Shown here one piece after another: positions 26,422-34,618 of a DNA stretch of 64,000 nucleotides (position 1 is the stretch's first letter; each line of letters starts with the position of its first letter). The translations under genes were made by a program, and so were the position numbers. The notes under the pieces are model-generated. The model did no database searches. It was not told the origin of the DNA and was given only the letters and a program-made list of their open reading frames with translations. Source of the stretch: Pseudomonadota bacterium (GTDB lineage: Bacteria > Desulfobacterota > Desulfovibrionia > Desulfovibrionales > Desulfomicrobiaceae); the NCBI GenBank assembly GCA_018902545.1, contig JAHIQM010000020.1, positions 141,794-205,793 on the forward strand. Direction: 5' to 3'.

Positions 26422-27201
26422 TCAGGAAGCGGGTCCCCCTGCGTCATGCTGCTTGCGCCACCACCAAAGAGCCTTCTGGCTGAGCAGTTCCAGATCGCCG
26501 CCGGCGGCGACGTTCAGGTATGAACGGAACATGCGCACGGCCTCAAGACTGTGCGGATTTGCTTCGAACATGGTGGAGAAGAGGGGAGCGTCCTCGGTGA
26601 TCATTTTCGTGGCCGCTTCAACGCGTCGTCCGAACGAGGGCGTGAAGAAACGCTCGATTCCGTTTTCCAGAGGGGAAGCACAGAGGTAAGCGACGGTGGT
26701 CACGAAGTTGAGTCCTTGGATGTAGGCCATGGCTTGGTCATGCTCATCGGCCGTTGTGATGAATGGGGAGAATCCCAGTGCGCGGAAGCAGTCTGATAGA
26801 TTATCGCTTGCCGCTTGGTCACGTCCGAGAGTTACGGCAATACGCAACTCCGCGTCAAGTGTCTGGGGGCCGAAAAGTGGATGCGTGCCGACGACAGGCG
26901 TGGTGGTCAGCGCCAGCATCTCGCGCAGGGGTTGGACCTTGACCGAGCAGATGTCGGCCAGGATGCAGTCCTGCGTCAGATGCGGCGCTAGCGCCTGAGT
27001 GACGTCTTTCACTGCCGTGATAGGTACGCACAGTAAGACCAGGGCTGCTTTGCGCACGGCCTCGGGCAGGGCGGTCAGGTCCAGCGGGTGGTCGAATTCC
27101 GTCACGGGATTGCCTGCCTCGCGAAAGCTCCGCACGAACCGCGCCCCCATCTGGCCCTTGGCGCCGATGACCACGATGGCCGATGTCTGGCTAAGACTCA
27201 T
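26422..27201 (-). CDS. tyrA: Prephenate dehydrogenase
   Basis: This 259-residue protein has an N-terminal Rossmann fold (IVVIGAKGQMGARFVRSF) and the TyrA helical C-terminus. Prephenate dehydrogenase motifs include ILADICSVKVQPL, VVGTHPLFGP (catalytic histidine) and the IQGLNFVTTVAYL helix. It should make 4-hydroxyphenylpyruvate for tyrosine. No chorismate mutase or ACT domain is attached. The ATG at 27201 overlaps the aroA end and has GGGAG; the ATG at 27225 is less likely. It is the last gene of the upstream shikimate group before the hairpin. Confidence 0.9.
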   Translation of the reverse strand: MSLSQTSAIVVIGAKGQMGARFVRSFREAGNPVTEFDHPLDLTALPEAVRKAALVLLCVPITAVKDVTQALAPHLTQDCILADICSVKVQPLREMLALTTTPVVGTHPLFGPQTLDAELRIAVTLGRDQAASDNLSDCFRALGFSPFITTADEHDQAMAYIQGLNFVTTVAYLCASPLENGIERFFTPSFGRRVEAATKMITEDAPLFSTMFEANPHSLEAVRMFRSYLNVAAGGDLELLSQKALWWWRKQHDAGGPAS

Positions 27202-28537
27202 GCGCTGCTCCCAGGCCGTTGCCAAGACGGATCAGGCTCCAGACGTCCCAAAACCCTGGAAAGGATTTGGCCACACAGGCGGGGTTGTCGAGATTTACGT
27301 GTATGCCCCCCAGTTCCAGCAGGGAAAAGCTCATGGCCATGCGGTGGTCGCCGTAAGTGCACATTTCTATGCTGCGCGGCAAGAGCCCGCCATTGCCGCG
27401 TATGATCATGCCATCGGGCCTTGCCTCGATATTCACCCCGGCCTTGGACAACTCCGTGACCGGCCCCTGGATGCGGTCGCATTCCTTCAGGGCCAGGTGC
27501 GCGGCTCCGGAAATGACCGTCTCGCCAGAGGCGAAGGCGGCCATGGCCGCCACCGTGGGTACGATATCCGGGCAGGCGTTCATGTCGACCTGCGTGCCGC
27601 GCAGCGCGGACGGGAAAACCGTGACTGAGTCATCGGTCCATTCGATGCGCGCTCCCATGCGGGTCAGGATCTCAAGCATGAAACGGTCGCCCTGGGCCGA
27701 GGACCGGTTCAACCCGGAAATGCGCACCGGTGCGGCGCCGACGGCCCCGGCCGCCAGAAAGTAGGAGGCATTGGACCAGTCCCCCTCCACGCGCATGGCC
27801 CCGGCGCGGTAGGACGCCGGATGGACGATGAGGCGGATGTCCGTGGGGGGAAGACCCGCTGCCTCGGCGTGGGTGCAGGACTGCCAATCGTCAAGGATTC
27901 TGCGCTCCAGGATCACGGGCACGCCGAAGCGGGCCATGGTGTCGAGCGTCAGGGCGACATAGGGCCAGGAGGCCACGGACTTGCCGATCAGCCGGATGGT
28001 CGTCGTCCCGGTCGCCAGCGGCGCGGCCAGGAGTAGGCCCGAGAGGTACTGGCTGCTCTGTTCCAGATTGATGGTCACTTCGCCGCCGGAAAGGCCCGGA
28101 CTGGACATGACCAGGGGCGGGTAGCCGTTCTTTTCTTCGAAGGTGACGCGCACCCCCTGCTGCGTAAGGGCGTCGGTCAGGTGCGAGACGGGCCGGTCGT
28201 GCATGCGTCCTTCGCCGAAAATGCGGTAAATGCCGGGGATGGCCGTGACCACGGCGGCCATGAGCCGACAGGTGGTGCCGGACTCGCCGACGTTCATGGC
28301 GACGGGCTCGGATGCCTCTGCCCGCGTCGTCCCGCCGATGCCGTGCACAAAGAGCTTGCCTTCACGGGGCTCGATCGTCGCGCCGAGAAGGCGCAGGCAT
28401 TGGGCCGTACGGGTCAGGTCCTGGCTGTCGAGCACGCCTTCGAGGAGCGACTCGCCTTCGGCCAGGGCCGCGCAGATGAGCGCCCGGTGCGACAGGGATT
28501 TGGATGAAGGCGCGGTGATGTCGATGGCGGGTTTCAT
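27191..28537 (-). CDS. aroA: 3-phosphoshikimate 1-carboxyvinyltransferase (EPSP synthase)
   Basis: This 448-residue enzyme joins shikimate-3-phosphate and PEP to EPSP. It starts with the KSLSHRALICAALA substrate loop and has the NVGESGTTCRLMAAV motif, LEQSSQYLSGLLLAAPLA and the C-terminal GDHRMAMSFSLL. The start overlaps pheA by 4 bp (ATGA) and the end overlaps tyrA. Confidence 0.95.
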   Translation of the reverse strand: MKPAIDITAPSSKSLSHRALICAALAEGESLLEGVLDSQDLTRTAQCLRLLGATIEPREGKLFVHGIGGTTRAEASEPVAMNVGESGTTCRLMAAVVTAIPGIYRIFGEGRMHDRPVSHLTDALTQQGVRVTFEEKNGYPPLVMSSPGLSGGEVTINLEQSSQYLSGLLLAAPLATGTTTIRLIGKSVASWPYVALTLDTMARFGVPVILERRILDDWQSCTHAEAAGLPPTDIRLIVHPASYRAGAMRVEGDWSNASYFLAAGAVGAAPVRISGLNRSSAQGDRFMLEILTRMGARIEWTDDSVTVFPSALRGTQVDMNACPDIVPTVAAMAAFASGETVISGAAHLALKECDRIQGPVTELSKAGVNIEARPDGMIIRGNGGLLPRSIEMCTYGDHRMAMSFSLLELGGIHVNLDNPACVAKSFPGFWDVWSLIRLGNGLGAAHES

Positions 28538-29652
28538 GCCTGCTCCTGGACCATGCCCGCGCCGTAGAGGTGCGGACCCGTAGGATAGCTGCCGAGCACG
28601 CGCATGGTGTGGCAGAGGCTGGTCAGGTTGTTCATGGTGTTTTCATACTGTTCCTGGGACAGATCGCACTCCACGTCCATGAAGAAGACGTATTTCCATT
28701 TTTCGCCCTTGAGCGGCCGCGACTCCAGCTTGGTCAGGTTGAGCCCCTGGTCGGCCAGCAGGTTCAGGATGGCGGCCAGGGCGCCGGGTCGGTCCGGTGT
28801 GGTGAACAGGAGCGAGGTCTTGTCGCGGCTGCTGCCGACCGTCGGCGTGGGCCCGATGACCAGAAAGCGCGTCCAGTTGTCGGGCAGATCCTGGATGTCG
28901 AGGGCCACGGCCTTGAGGCCATAGCGCTCCACCAGACGCGGATGCCCGATGGCGGCGAAGCCGTCGCCCTCGCGTTCGGCCTGGGCCGCCGCTGCTGCGG
29001 TGCTCTCGGTGGGGACGACGACGGCCTGGGGCACGTTGGTGCGCAGCCAGCCCGAGCATTGAGCCAGGGCCTGGGGGTGGGAATATACCGTGCGTACCGA
29101 GGCCAGATCGGCGTTTGTGGCCAGCAGCGCGTGGCTTATGCGGCTGAAAAGTTCGGCATGGATATAGACATTGTATTGCAGGAAGAGGTCCAGGCTCTGG
29201 CCGACGCTGCCCTGCAGGGAGTTTTCGAGCGGGATCACGCCAAGGTCGGCCTTGCGCGAGGCCACGGTCAAAAAGACGTCGTGCAGGGTCGGGCAGGGGG
29301 TGAAGTCCATGGAGCGGCCAAGGTACTCAAGGCCCGCCAGGTGCGTGAAGGTCCCCTCGGGGCCGAGATAGGCCACGGCCTGAGGTTGCTGCAGACGGCG
29401 CGAGGAAGACAGGATCTCGCGGTAGATGGCGCGCAGATGATCCTCGGGCAGGATGCCGGGGCTCAAGGCGTTCAGGCGGCTTAAGACTTCCTTTTCGCGA
29501 AAGGGCTTGAAGACGATGTCCAGGGAATCGGACTTGAGTTGCCCCACCTCGCGGCTTAAGGAGGCGCGCTTGTTGAGCAGTCCCAGAAGCTGTTCATCCA
29601 GACTGTCGATCTGGGTCCGAATCTCGGTCAGGCGCTGCGTGGTCGCACTCAT
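28534..29652 (-). CDS. pheA: Bifunctional chorismate mutase/prephenate dehydratase
   Basis: This 372-residue protein has an AroQ-type chorismate mutase helix bundle (residues 1-90), a prephenate dehydratase domain starting VAYLGPEGTFTHLAG and including VIPLENSLQGSVGQ, and a C-terminal ACT regulatory domain (TSLLFTTPDRPGALAAIL, then LESRPLKGEKWKYVFF). It makes phenylpyruvate and is presumably Phe-inhibited through the ACT domain (ESRP motif present). It overlaps the DHQ synthase II gene by 4 bp and aroA by 4 bp. Confidence 0.95.
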   Translation of the reverse strand: MSATTQRLTEIRTQIDSLDEQLLGLLNKRASLSREVGQLKSDSLDIVFKPFREKEVLSRLNALSPGILPEDHLRAIYREILSSSRRLQQPQAVAYLGPEGTFTHLAGLEYLGRSMDFTPCPTLHDVFLTVASRKADLGVIPLENSLQGSVGQSLDLFLQYNVYIHAELFSRISHALLATNADLASVRTVYSHPQALAQCSGWLRTNVPQAVVVPTESTAAAAAQAEREGDGFAAIGHPRLVERYGLKAVALDIQDLPDNWTRFLVIGPTPTVGSSRDKTSLLFTTPDRPGALAAILNLLADQGLNLTKLESRPLKGEKWKYVFFMDVECDLSQEQYENTMNNLTSLCHTMRVLGSYPTGPHLYGAGMVQEQA

Positions 29653-30617
29653 TCCTTGATCTCCTCGGTGATGCGCATGCCGAAATGCCGACCCGCCTGA
29701 TCCGTGCGGCAGAGCACCTTGTCACCGATCTTGAGGTCGACCACGCTGACCGGGCGGCCGTCGGTTCGAACCATGCGGATGGTTTCGGCGTTCTGCAGGA
29801 AGAGGGTCCCCTTTTTCCCGCCCGCCTCGGCCTCGATGAGCAGCATGGGCCGGATTTCGACCTTGCAGCGCCCGACCGTGGCCAGGGTGGTCGATCCGTC
29901 GGCGCCGACAATGAGCACCTCTGTTCCGGTTTTCAGTTCATCGAGATACGTGGTCCGGTCCCCAGGCATGGCCGCGTAGGCGTGCACGGCCCCGGCGTTG
30001 ATGCGGAAGGGGCGGGGGGCCACGTAGGGGTTGGATTCGGTCTCGGCGTTGATGAGGAATGTAAAAGCACTCGAATTGCCGACCAGCATTCCCTGGCCGG
30101 ATTTCAAAAGACTCATGGTGTCCACGCAGACGCGGTGGCCGAGCCCGGCGGAGGTGACGGCGGTGACCGTCGCGGTTTCCAGTTCCATGGTTCCCTGGCT
30201 CAGTTTGAGTTCACGCACGATGGTCTTGAGCTCCGCGGCCGCCGCGGGCAGGACGACTATTGTCTCAACCCCCCGTTCCAGGATGCCGGCGGCGAGGCGC
30301 GCCCGGTCCAGGCTGGCGGCTTCCACGGCCAGGCGGCCCGACTGGGCCAGGATGTTTTCCACGGGAATGATTTCCCAGCCTTCCCTCAGGATGACGTCCT
30401 TACCCTGGCCCAGGAGCCGCACGGCTTCTTCCTCGTCGGCCTTGGAGGACAAGAGGACATAGGGCTGGTCTTCGGCGGCCAGGACCGGGATCTTGCTGAG
30501 GGCCTGTACCGAGGCGACATGTTCGCGTTCGACGATGACCGCGTCCACGCCGGACTCCAGGGCCAGGGTGATCTCCCCCTTGTCAAAGGGGACGCCGGAA
30601 AAGAGTACTTTTTTCAT
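29649..30617 (-). CDS. aroB': 3-dehydroquinate synthase II (archaeal-type, AroB')
   Basis: This 322-residue protein matches the DHQ synthase II family first described in methanogens. That enzyme oxidatively deaminates and cyclises 2-amino-3,7-dideoxy-D-threo-hept-6-ulosonate to 3-dehydroquinate using NAD+. Recognisable parts are AGLGHRVCVDTMSLL, GQGMLVGNSSAFTFLINAE, FRINAGAVHAYAAMPGDRT and YLDELKTGTEVLIV. It is unrelated to the classical AroB. It follows the ADTH synthase gene by 9 bp, giving the full alternative route side by side. Confidence 0.93.
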   Translation of the reverse strand: MKKVLFSGVPFDKGEITLALESGVDAVIVEREHVASVQALSKIPVLAAEDQPYVLLSSKADEEEAVRLLGQGKDVILREGWEIIPVENILAQSGRLAVEAASLDRARLAAGILERGVETIVVLPAAAAELKTIVRELKLSQGTMELETATVTAVTSAGLGHRVCVDTMSLLKSGQGMLVGNSSAFTFLINAETESNPYVAPRPFRINAGAVHAYAAMPGDRTTYLDELKTGTEVLIVGADGSTTLATVGRCKVEIRPMLLIEAEAGGKKGTLFLQNAETIRMVRTDGRPVSVVDLKIGDKVLCRTDQAGRHFGMRITEEIKE

Positions 30618-30626
30618 GACACGGAC

Positions 30627-31433
30627 CTAGAGTTTGGGTTCTTCGAGTAGCGCCAGGGCCTGCTCGACGGAGTAGTCCATGTGTACCACGGCATGCAGGG
30701 CTTGCACCAGACGGGTCGGGTCTTCGGCCTGGAAGATGTTGCGTCCCATGGACAGGCCTGCGCCGCCGGCAGCGACGGAGTCGTGAGCCATCTGGATGAT
30801 GTCGCGCGGGGATTCCATGCGCGGGCCACCGGCAATGACGATGGGGATGCAGCAGCCTTCGGTCACCCTGGAAAAGGACTCGGGATCGCCGGTGTACACG
30901 ACCTTGATCACGTCGGCGCCAAGCTCTTCGGCCAGACGAGCGCAGTGCGCCACGGTGGCTGGATCCCATTCGGATTTGATCTTGGGGCCGCGGGCGTAAA
31001 CCATGGCCAGAAGCGGCATGCCCCATTCGGCGCACTTGGAGGCGACCTGGCCCATGTCGCGCAGCATGTCGCGTTCGGACTCGTCACCGAGGTTCAGGTG
31101 AACGGATACGGCATCCGCGCCGAGCTTGATCCCGTCTTCCACCGTGCCGACCAGGATCTTGGCGTTGGGGAAAGGGGACAGCGTGGTGCTGGCCGAAAGA
31201 TGGATGATGAGACCCACGTCGCGGCCATGACCCCGGTGCGAGCAGCGCGGCAGGCCTTTGTGCATGAGCACCGCGTTGGCTCCGCCCTCGGCCACCTTGT
31301 TCACTGTGGAGCGCAGGTCCACCAGTCCCTGGATGGGGCCGACGGTGGTCCCATGGTCCAGGGGCACGATGATGCTGCGGCCCGTGTTGCGGTTGAAGAT
31401 TCGCTCCAGTCGTACGCTTTTTCCCATGTTCAT
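30627..31433 (-). CDS. 2-amino-3,7-dideoxy-D-threo-hept-6-ulosonate synthase
   Basis: This 268-residue class I aldolase-like TIM barrel replaces DAHP synthase in the archaeal-type route, joining aspartate semialdehyde to a deoxyketohexose phosphate. Family features are [31 protein letters not shown], the Schiff-base lysine region [14 protein letters not shown] and the phosphate loop [14 protein letters not shown]. It is the first gene of an 11-gene aromatic cluster. The start has a strong GGAGGAAATC site, and a terminator-like hairpin lies 37-77 bp upstream. Confidence 0.92.
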   Translation of the reverse strand: MNMGKSVRLERIFNRNTGRSIIVPLDHGTTVGPIQGLVDLRSTVNKVAEGGANAVLMHKGLPRCSHRGHGRDVGLIIHLSASTTLSPFPNAKILVGTVEDGIKLGADAVSVHLNLGDESERDMLRDMGQVASKCAEWGMPLLAMVYARGPKIKSEWDPATVAHCARLAEELGADVIKVVYTGDPESFSRVTEGCCIPIVIAGGPRMESPRDIIQMAHDSVAAGGAGLSMGRNIFQAEDPTRLVQALHAVVHMDYSVEQALALLEEPKL

Positions 31434-31469
31434 GATTTCCTCCGGTTTCGGCCGGGCGCCCGGGGCCTT

Positions 31470-31510
31470 AAAATGTAAAAAAGGGCCGCCGGCGTATCGC
31501 CTGCGGCCCT
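31470..31510 (-). terminator. Leader hairpin upstream of the aromatic operon
   Basis: An 8-bp GC stem (AGGGCCGC with GCGGCCCT) around a 13-nt loop, then TTTTTTACATTTT on the minus strand. No gene on the minus strand ends just before it, so it may attenuate the aromatic operon rather than end another transcript. Confidence 0.6.
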
Positions 31511-31673
31511 AAGGTTGGTTTGCTTCTGTCAAAAAAGGCTAAAGCAGTCCCCTCAGACCACAGGCTCTGCTAAAATAAAAGTACCAAAAAAAGTACAGGC
31601 TGTTATTGAGGGAGATGTTTGTCATAACGATTGCCTGACTACTCAGTTTGCCGGGAGGCTGTCAAGAACTTTT

Positions 31674-31688
31674 ATGACCGACGGTCAT
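31674..31688. promoter_or_regulatory. Palindrome resembling a TetR-family operator
   Basis: ATGACCGACGGTCAT is a perfect 7+1+7 palindrome, followed by seven T. TGACCGnCGGTCA is a common TetR-type operator shape. It lies 129 bp upstream of the Cys-rich gene and 240 bp upstream of the aromatic operon, in an otherwise featureless 383-bp intergenic stretch. A weak terminator is the alternative reading. Confidence 0.4.
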
Positions 31689-31816
31689 TTTTTTCGTCAG
31701 GAATATTTAGGGCTCCTGCGAGGAGCTGAGGAATCCCCATTTTTGGCATTGATGCACACCAATTTCATGCGTAGGGTGAGGCCATTCCATTCCGCCAGGA
31801 CCAAGGAGAGGGTTAC

Positions 31817-32296
31817 ATGGCCTCCAGGAACGCGATGCCCGGTGTGATCCGGAAAATTTGCTTGTGGTGTCAGGGAGGAAGTCCGAAATTCGTCAGGGAG
31901 TGCGAACACGTCCTCTGTCCGCTGCATGCGTGCCGACTCGTCGAGGAAGGCGAAGACGCTGCGGTGCAGGAATGTATCGCGGTTTTTTGCCTGGCCTGTG
32001 CGGGCAGCCCGGAAGCGGTGGCCGATTGCAGCGCGGATGTTCCCATCGGCGCGCAGCCGCCATGTCCGGCCCATGCCTTTCGCATCCCCGAGGCAACTCC
32101 CCCGGCGCAGCAGGTAGGCTTTCTTCCGGGGCTCGGCGAAGTGCGGGGGCGATCTGCGGCATCCTCGTCCGAAGCCCATGCCGTTGAACCGGGTCCCCAG
32201 GTCGCGCAGATGGTTCCGGCCGTACTGAACCCTTCCCGGCAGGAGGATCTGGCGAACATGTATTCCGGGCGTGCGCCCGAAGCGCTGGATATCTGA
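31817..32296 (+). CDS. Cys-rich protein with two zinc-finger-like repeats
   Basis: This 159-residue protein is without a firm name. The first module has spaced cysteines in ICLWCQGGSPKFVRECEH followed by CPLHACR. It resembles a small CxxCxGGxxxxVxxC...CxLxxxR element found in many short proteins of Desulfovibrio- and Geobacter-like bacteria. A second, diverged module follows (CLACAGSPEAVADC, then CPAHAFR). The second half is Pro/Ala/Ser-rich and probably disordered. AAGGAGAG lies upstream of the ATG. Zinc binding is inferred from the cysteine pattern only. Confidence 0.65.
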   Translation: MASRNAMPGVIRKICLWCQGGSPKFVRECEHVLCPLHACRLVEEGEDAAVQECIAVFCLACAGSPEAVADCSADVPIGAQPPCPAHAFRIPEATPPAQQVGFLPGLGEVRGRSAASSSEAHAVEPGPQVAQMVPAVLNPSRQEDLANMYSGRAPEALDI

Positions 32297-32297
32297 A

Positions 32298-32486
32298 ATG
32301 ACAGATAAAATCGAGAAGGTGGATGGGATTCTGGGGAACTTCGAGCGTCGCCGGGAAATTGAGCGGGAAGTGGCCGAGTCCAAGCCGGTGGGCAGAACTA
32401 GGCCCCGTCATAGAGAGACAACTCCGGGTTCACCGACCTGGAATGATCTTCACTCTGATGAGAGGATCGTGGATGAGAAAGGGTGA
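32298..32486 (+). CDS. Possible small hypothetical protein
   Basis: An open frame of 62 codons starts 1 bp after the stop of the Cys-rich gene and encodes a highly charged peptide beginning MTDKIEKVDGILGNFERRRE. Position suggests translational coupling, but there is no clear ribosome-binding site and no family that I recognise. The N-terminal 30 residues look like a helix; the rest is low in hydrophobics. It could be chance coding. Confidence 0.35.
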   Translation: MTDKIEKVDGILGNFERRREIEREVAESKPVGRTRPRHRETTPGSPTWNDLHSDERIVDEKG

Positions 32487-32538
32487 GGCCTGGCAGGCGG
32501 CTCCAAAACGGCGATCTGCTTCGTCACTGTAAAAAAAT

Positions 32539-32583
32539 CCAGACCCGCGCCTGAAATAACAGGGATCGGCTCTGGTTTTTTGT
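32539..32583 (+). terminator. Rho-independent terminator
   Basis: Outer arms CCAGA and TCTGG with CCG and CGG inside, then a run of six T. It ends the transcript of the Cys-rich gene and the small frame behind it. Confidence 0.65.
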
Positions 32584-32640
32584 TGATTCGCACAGCTTGC
32601 CAGTTTTTAAGCAACCTGGACATTTGTAATTTTCAGTCAG

Positions 32641-32829
32641 CTAACGGCGGATCAGGTCCACTCCGGTGAGGATCCAGCCTTCCAGTGCATGGTAGCTGGC
32701 GGCGATGGTTTCCCACCAGTGGTTGCCAAGGGCCAGCACTGACAGGACAGTCAGGAAGAACAGAACAGTCCAGAGCCTGTGGATGATGGCCTGGAGAATG
32801 CGCATGATAAGGGATGAGTTGGAAGCCAT
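32641..32829 (-). CDS. Small single-pass membrane protein
   Basis: This 62-residue protein has one clear hydrophobic segment (about residues 18-35, WTVLFFLTVLSVLAL) and an amphipathic Trp-rich tail. A good GAGGAG site stands upstream of the ATG. No family is recognised. It lies 28 bp after another small membrane protein on the same strand, so they probably form a two-gene unit. Confidence 0.6.
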   Translation of the reverse strand: MASNSSLIMRILQAIIHRLWTVLFFLTVLSVLALGNHWWETIAASYHALEGWILTGVDLIRR

Positions 32830-32857
32830 GGAACTCCTCTCGTCAGATTGAATCAGG

Positions 32858-33073
32858 CTACTTTCTTTCTTTGTCTTTGCGCCCGTTCCGGCCTCGGGGG
32901 GGGAATCCTATGTTTTTGATCACCCAAAAGACGGCGTATGCAAATGCCGCCAGCAGGAAAAAGCGCGGAAAAAACAGGCAGAACAGAATCCCCAGAGCCA
33001 GAATCAGGGGATGGATGCCGAGTCGCCGAACGGCATTTTGCACTTGGCGCAGTAAATTTTCAGCTTGTCTCAT
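32858..33073 (-). CDS. Small membrane protein
   Basis: This 71-residue protein has an amphipathic N-terminus, a hydrophobic stretch of about 35 residues that could form a hairpin of two helices (ILALGILFCLFFPRFFLLAA), and a very basic C-terminus ending GRNGRKDKERK. The positive tail suggests it faces the cytoplasm. No family is recognised. First gene of the two-gene unit on this strand. Confidence 0.55.
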   Translation of the reverse strand: MRQAENLLRQVQNAVRRLGIHPLILALGILFCLFFPRFFLLAAFAYAVFWVIKNIGFPPRGRNGRKDKERK

Positions 33074-33208
33074 AGCCGCAATCCTATATGGTTAAGTCCG
33101 ATTTGTTAAGCCGAATCATCTTGAAAGTAAACGGAAAACACCTTTTTTTAACGAGTCTTCGGCCCTGGGCCGCTCCTCCCTCTACCCATATTTTGCATAG
33201 GAAATTAC

Positions 33209-34591
33209 ATGTCCTGCGTTTCTTGCCGTCCCGAGTCGGGGTTCGACATCCGAGCTCTGGAGCCCCTTTTTGTTGATCACCTGCCCCGTCTTGCGCATAT
33301 GTGCGACTCCGCATCCTTTGCCGGTGATCTGGCGCGCAGTTTTTTTCTGACCGAGGAGCGCGAGAAGCTGCTGACCAGGGCAGCCCTGCTGCACGATATC
33401 GGATATGCGCCGACCCTGCGCCGGTTCGGGTATCACCCTCTGGACGGGGCCTTGTTTCTGGAGGAACAGGGCGAACATCCGTGGGTAGTGGAAGGGGTAC
33501 TGCGTCATTCCTGGGCGGGCAGAAAGGCTGGCCTCGATCCGGACGTGAGCGCGAGCTACGCGCGGCGTCCGCTTTTGCCCGAGGCGGACTGGCTGGTGCG
33601 GGCCGTGACTGTGGCCGACTGGCGCGCAGCCGGAGTGGGCGGGCGCGTCTCTTTTGCGCGCCGCTTCCAGGACATAGCCACCCGCAACCCGCACAACCCG
33701 GACAAGGTCCGCCGGGCAGGGATCATGGTCAACGAAGTGCGCGACTGGTTTTTCGATTTGGCCCGGGATATGCCCGCTGATCGTCCCCTGCCGTGGGTCT
33801 TCTGCGATGTGGACAACACGCTCATCCGTCCCGGGGACAGGCTTTCGGCCCCCAACAAGGCTGCGATCAGGGCCTACGTGGATGCGGGCGGAGCCTTTTC
33901 TCTGGCCACGGGCAAGCATCCCTTAAGCATTGCGCCCTTGGCCCGGGAACTGGGCCTGTCCACGATTCAGGTGGCGGGCAACGGCTCCTGCCTGCTGGAG
34001 AATGGCGAGATCAAGGTCCTGGCCGAGTTGGGCGAGGCGGCGGAAGCGCTGGCCCTGGCCCTTGAGAGCCGGGGGCTGCCCATTGCCGTGTATCGCCCCG
34101 AAGGTATTGAGACTGGTGCCCGGTGGCCGCAGTCTCTGGACGAGATTTTTGAGCATTACGGGGAAATCCGGCCCACACGGGTGCGTCAGTCTGGGGCCGC
34201 GCTTAAAATTCTGTGCATCGTGGACGGGGATGACCTGCGGCGCGAGGAGGAGTTGCGCCTTCTGGCCGCGGAACACGGGGTCGACTGTTGTCGCAGCGAC
34301 CGCCATTTTCTGGAATTTCTGCCCAAAGGGGGGAACAAGGGGCAGGCGGCCCGAGTCGTCATGGCGCAGGCCGGGTGGCCGGTGCTGCATTCCCTGGCCA
34401 TCGGGGATACGGAAAACGACGAACCACTTTTTGCCCTCTGCGGTGCCTGCGCGGCCATAGGCAACGCCAGCGAGTGGGCGCGTCAGGGCACGGACTGGAC
34501 CGTGGGTCCATGCACGCAGGACGGAGTGGGAGGATTCCTGGACCAGGTGCGCGAGGGCCGGGGATGGGAGGGTCTGCGTTCTGAAAGATAG
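33209..34591 (+). CDS. HD-domain/HAD-hydrolase fusion protein
   Basis: This 460-residue soluble protein has two hydrolase domains. Residues 1-180 form an HD metal-dependent phosphohydrolase (ALLHDIGYAP, then GYHPLDGA and LRHSWAG), the kind that acts on nucleotides. Residues 190-450 form a Cof-type HAD phosphatase: motif I FCDVDNTLIRPGD, motif II around SLATGKHPL, and motif IV AIGDTENDEPLF, with a conserved lysine in KGGNKGQA. HAD proteins of this type dephosphorylate sugar phosphates or nucleotides. The substrate is unknown; the fusion is unusual. Its TAG stop lies inside a 9-bp-period repeat. Confidence 0.85.
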   Translation: MSCVSCRPESGFDIRALEPLFVDHLPRLAHMCDSASFAGDLARSFFLTEEREKLLTRAALLHDIGYAPTLRRFGYHPLDGALFLEEQGEHPWVVEGVLRHSWAGRKAGLDPDVSASYARRPLLPEADWLVRAVTVADWRAAGVGGRVSFARRFQDIATRNPHNPDKVRRAGIMVNEVRDWFFDLARDMPADRPLPWVFCDVDNTLIRPGDRLSAPNKAAIRAYVDAGGAFSLATGKHPLSIAPLARELGLSTIQVAGNGSCLLENGEIKVLAELGEAAEALALALESRGLPIAVYRPEGIETGARWPQSLDEIFEHYGEIRPTRVRQSGAALKILCIVDGDDLRREEELRLLAAEHGVDCCRSDRHFLEFLPKGGNKGQAARVVMAQAGWPVLHSLAIGDTENDEPLFALCGACAAIGNASEWARQGTDWTVGPCTQDGVGGFLDQVREGRGWEGLRSER

Positions 34592-34617
34592 GTCCTATAG
34601 GACCCATGGGACCTATT
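34588..34617. repeat. 9-bp-period repeat between convergent genes
   Basis: Three tandem variants of the 9-bp unit (ATAGGTCCT, ATAGGACCC, ATGGGACCT), then ATTA, lie at the meeting point of the HD-HAD gene and the next gene. It is self-complementary and may serve as a two-way terminator. It is the same family as the two copies near 18.0-18.5 kb. Confidence 0.7.
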
Positions 34618-34618
34618 A

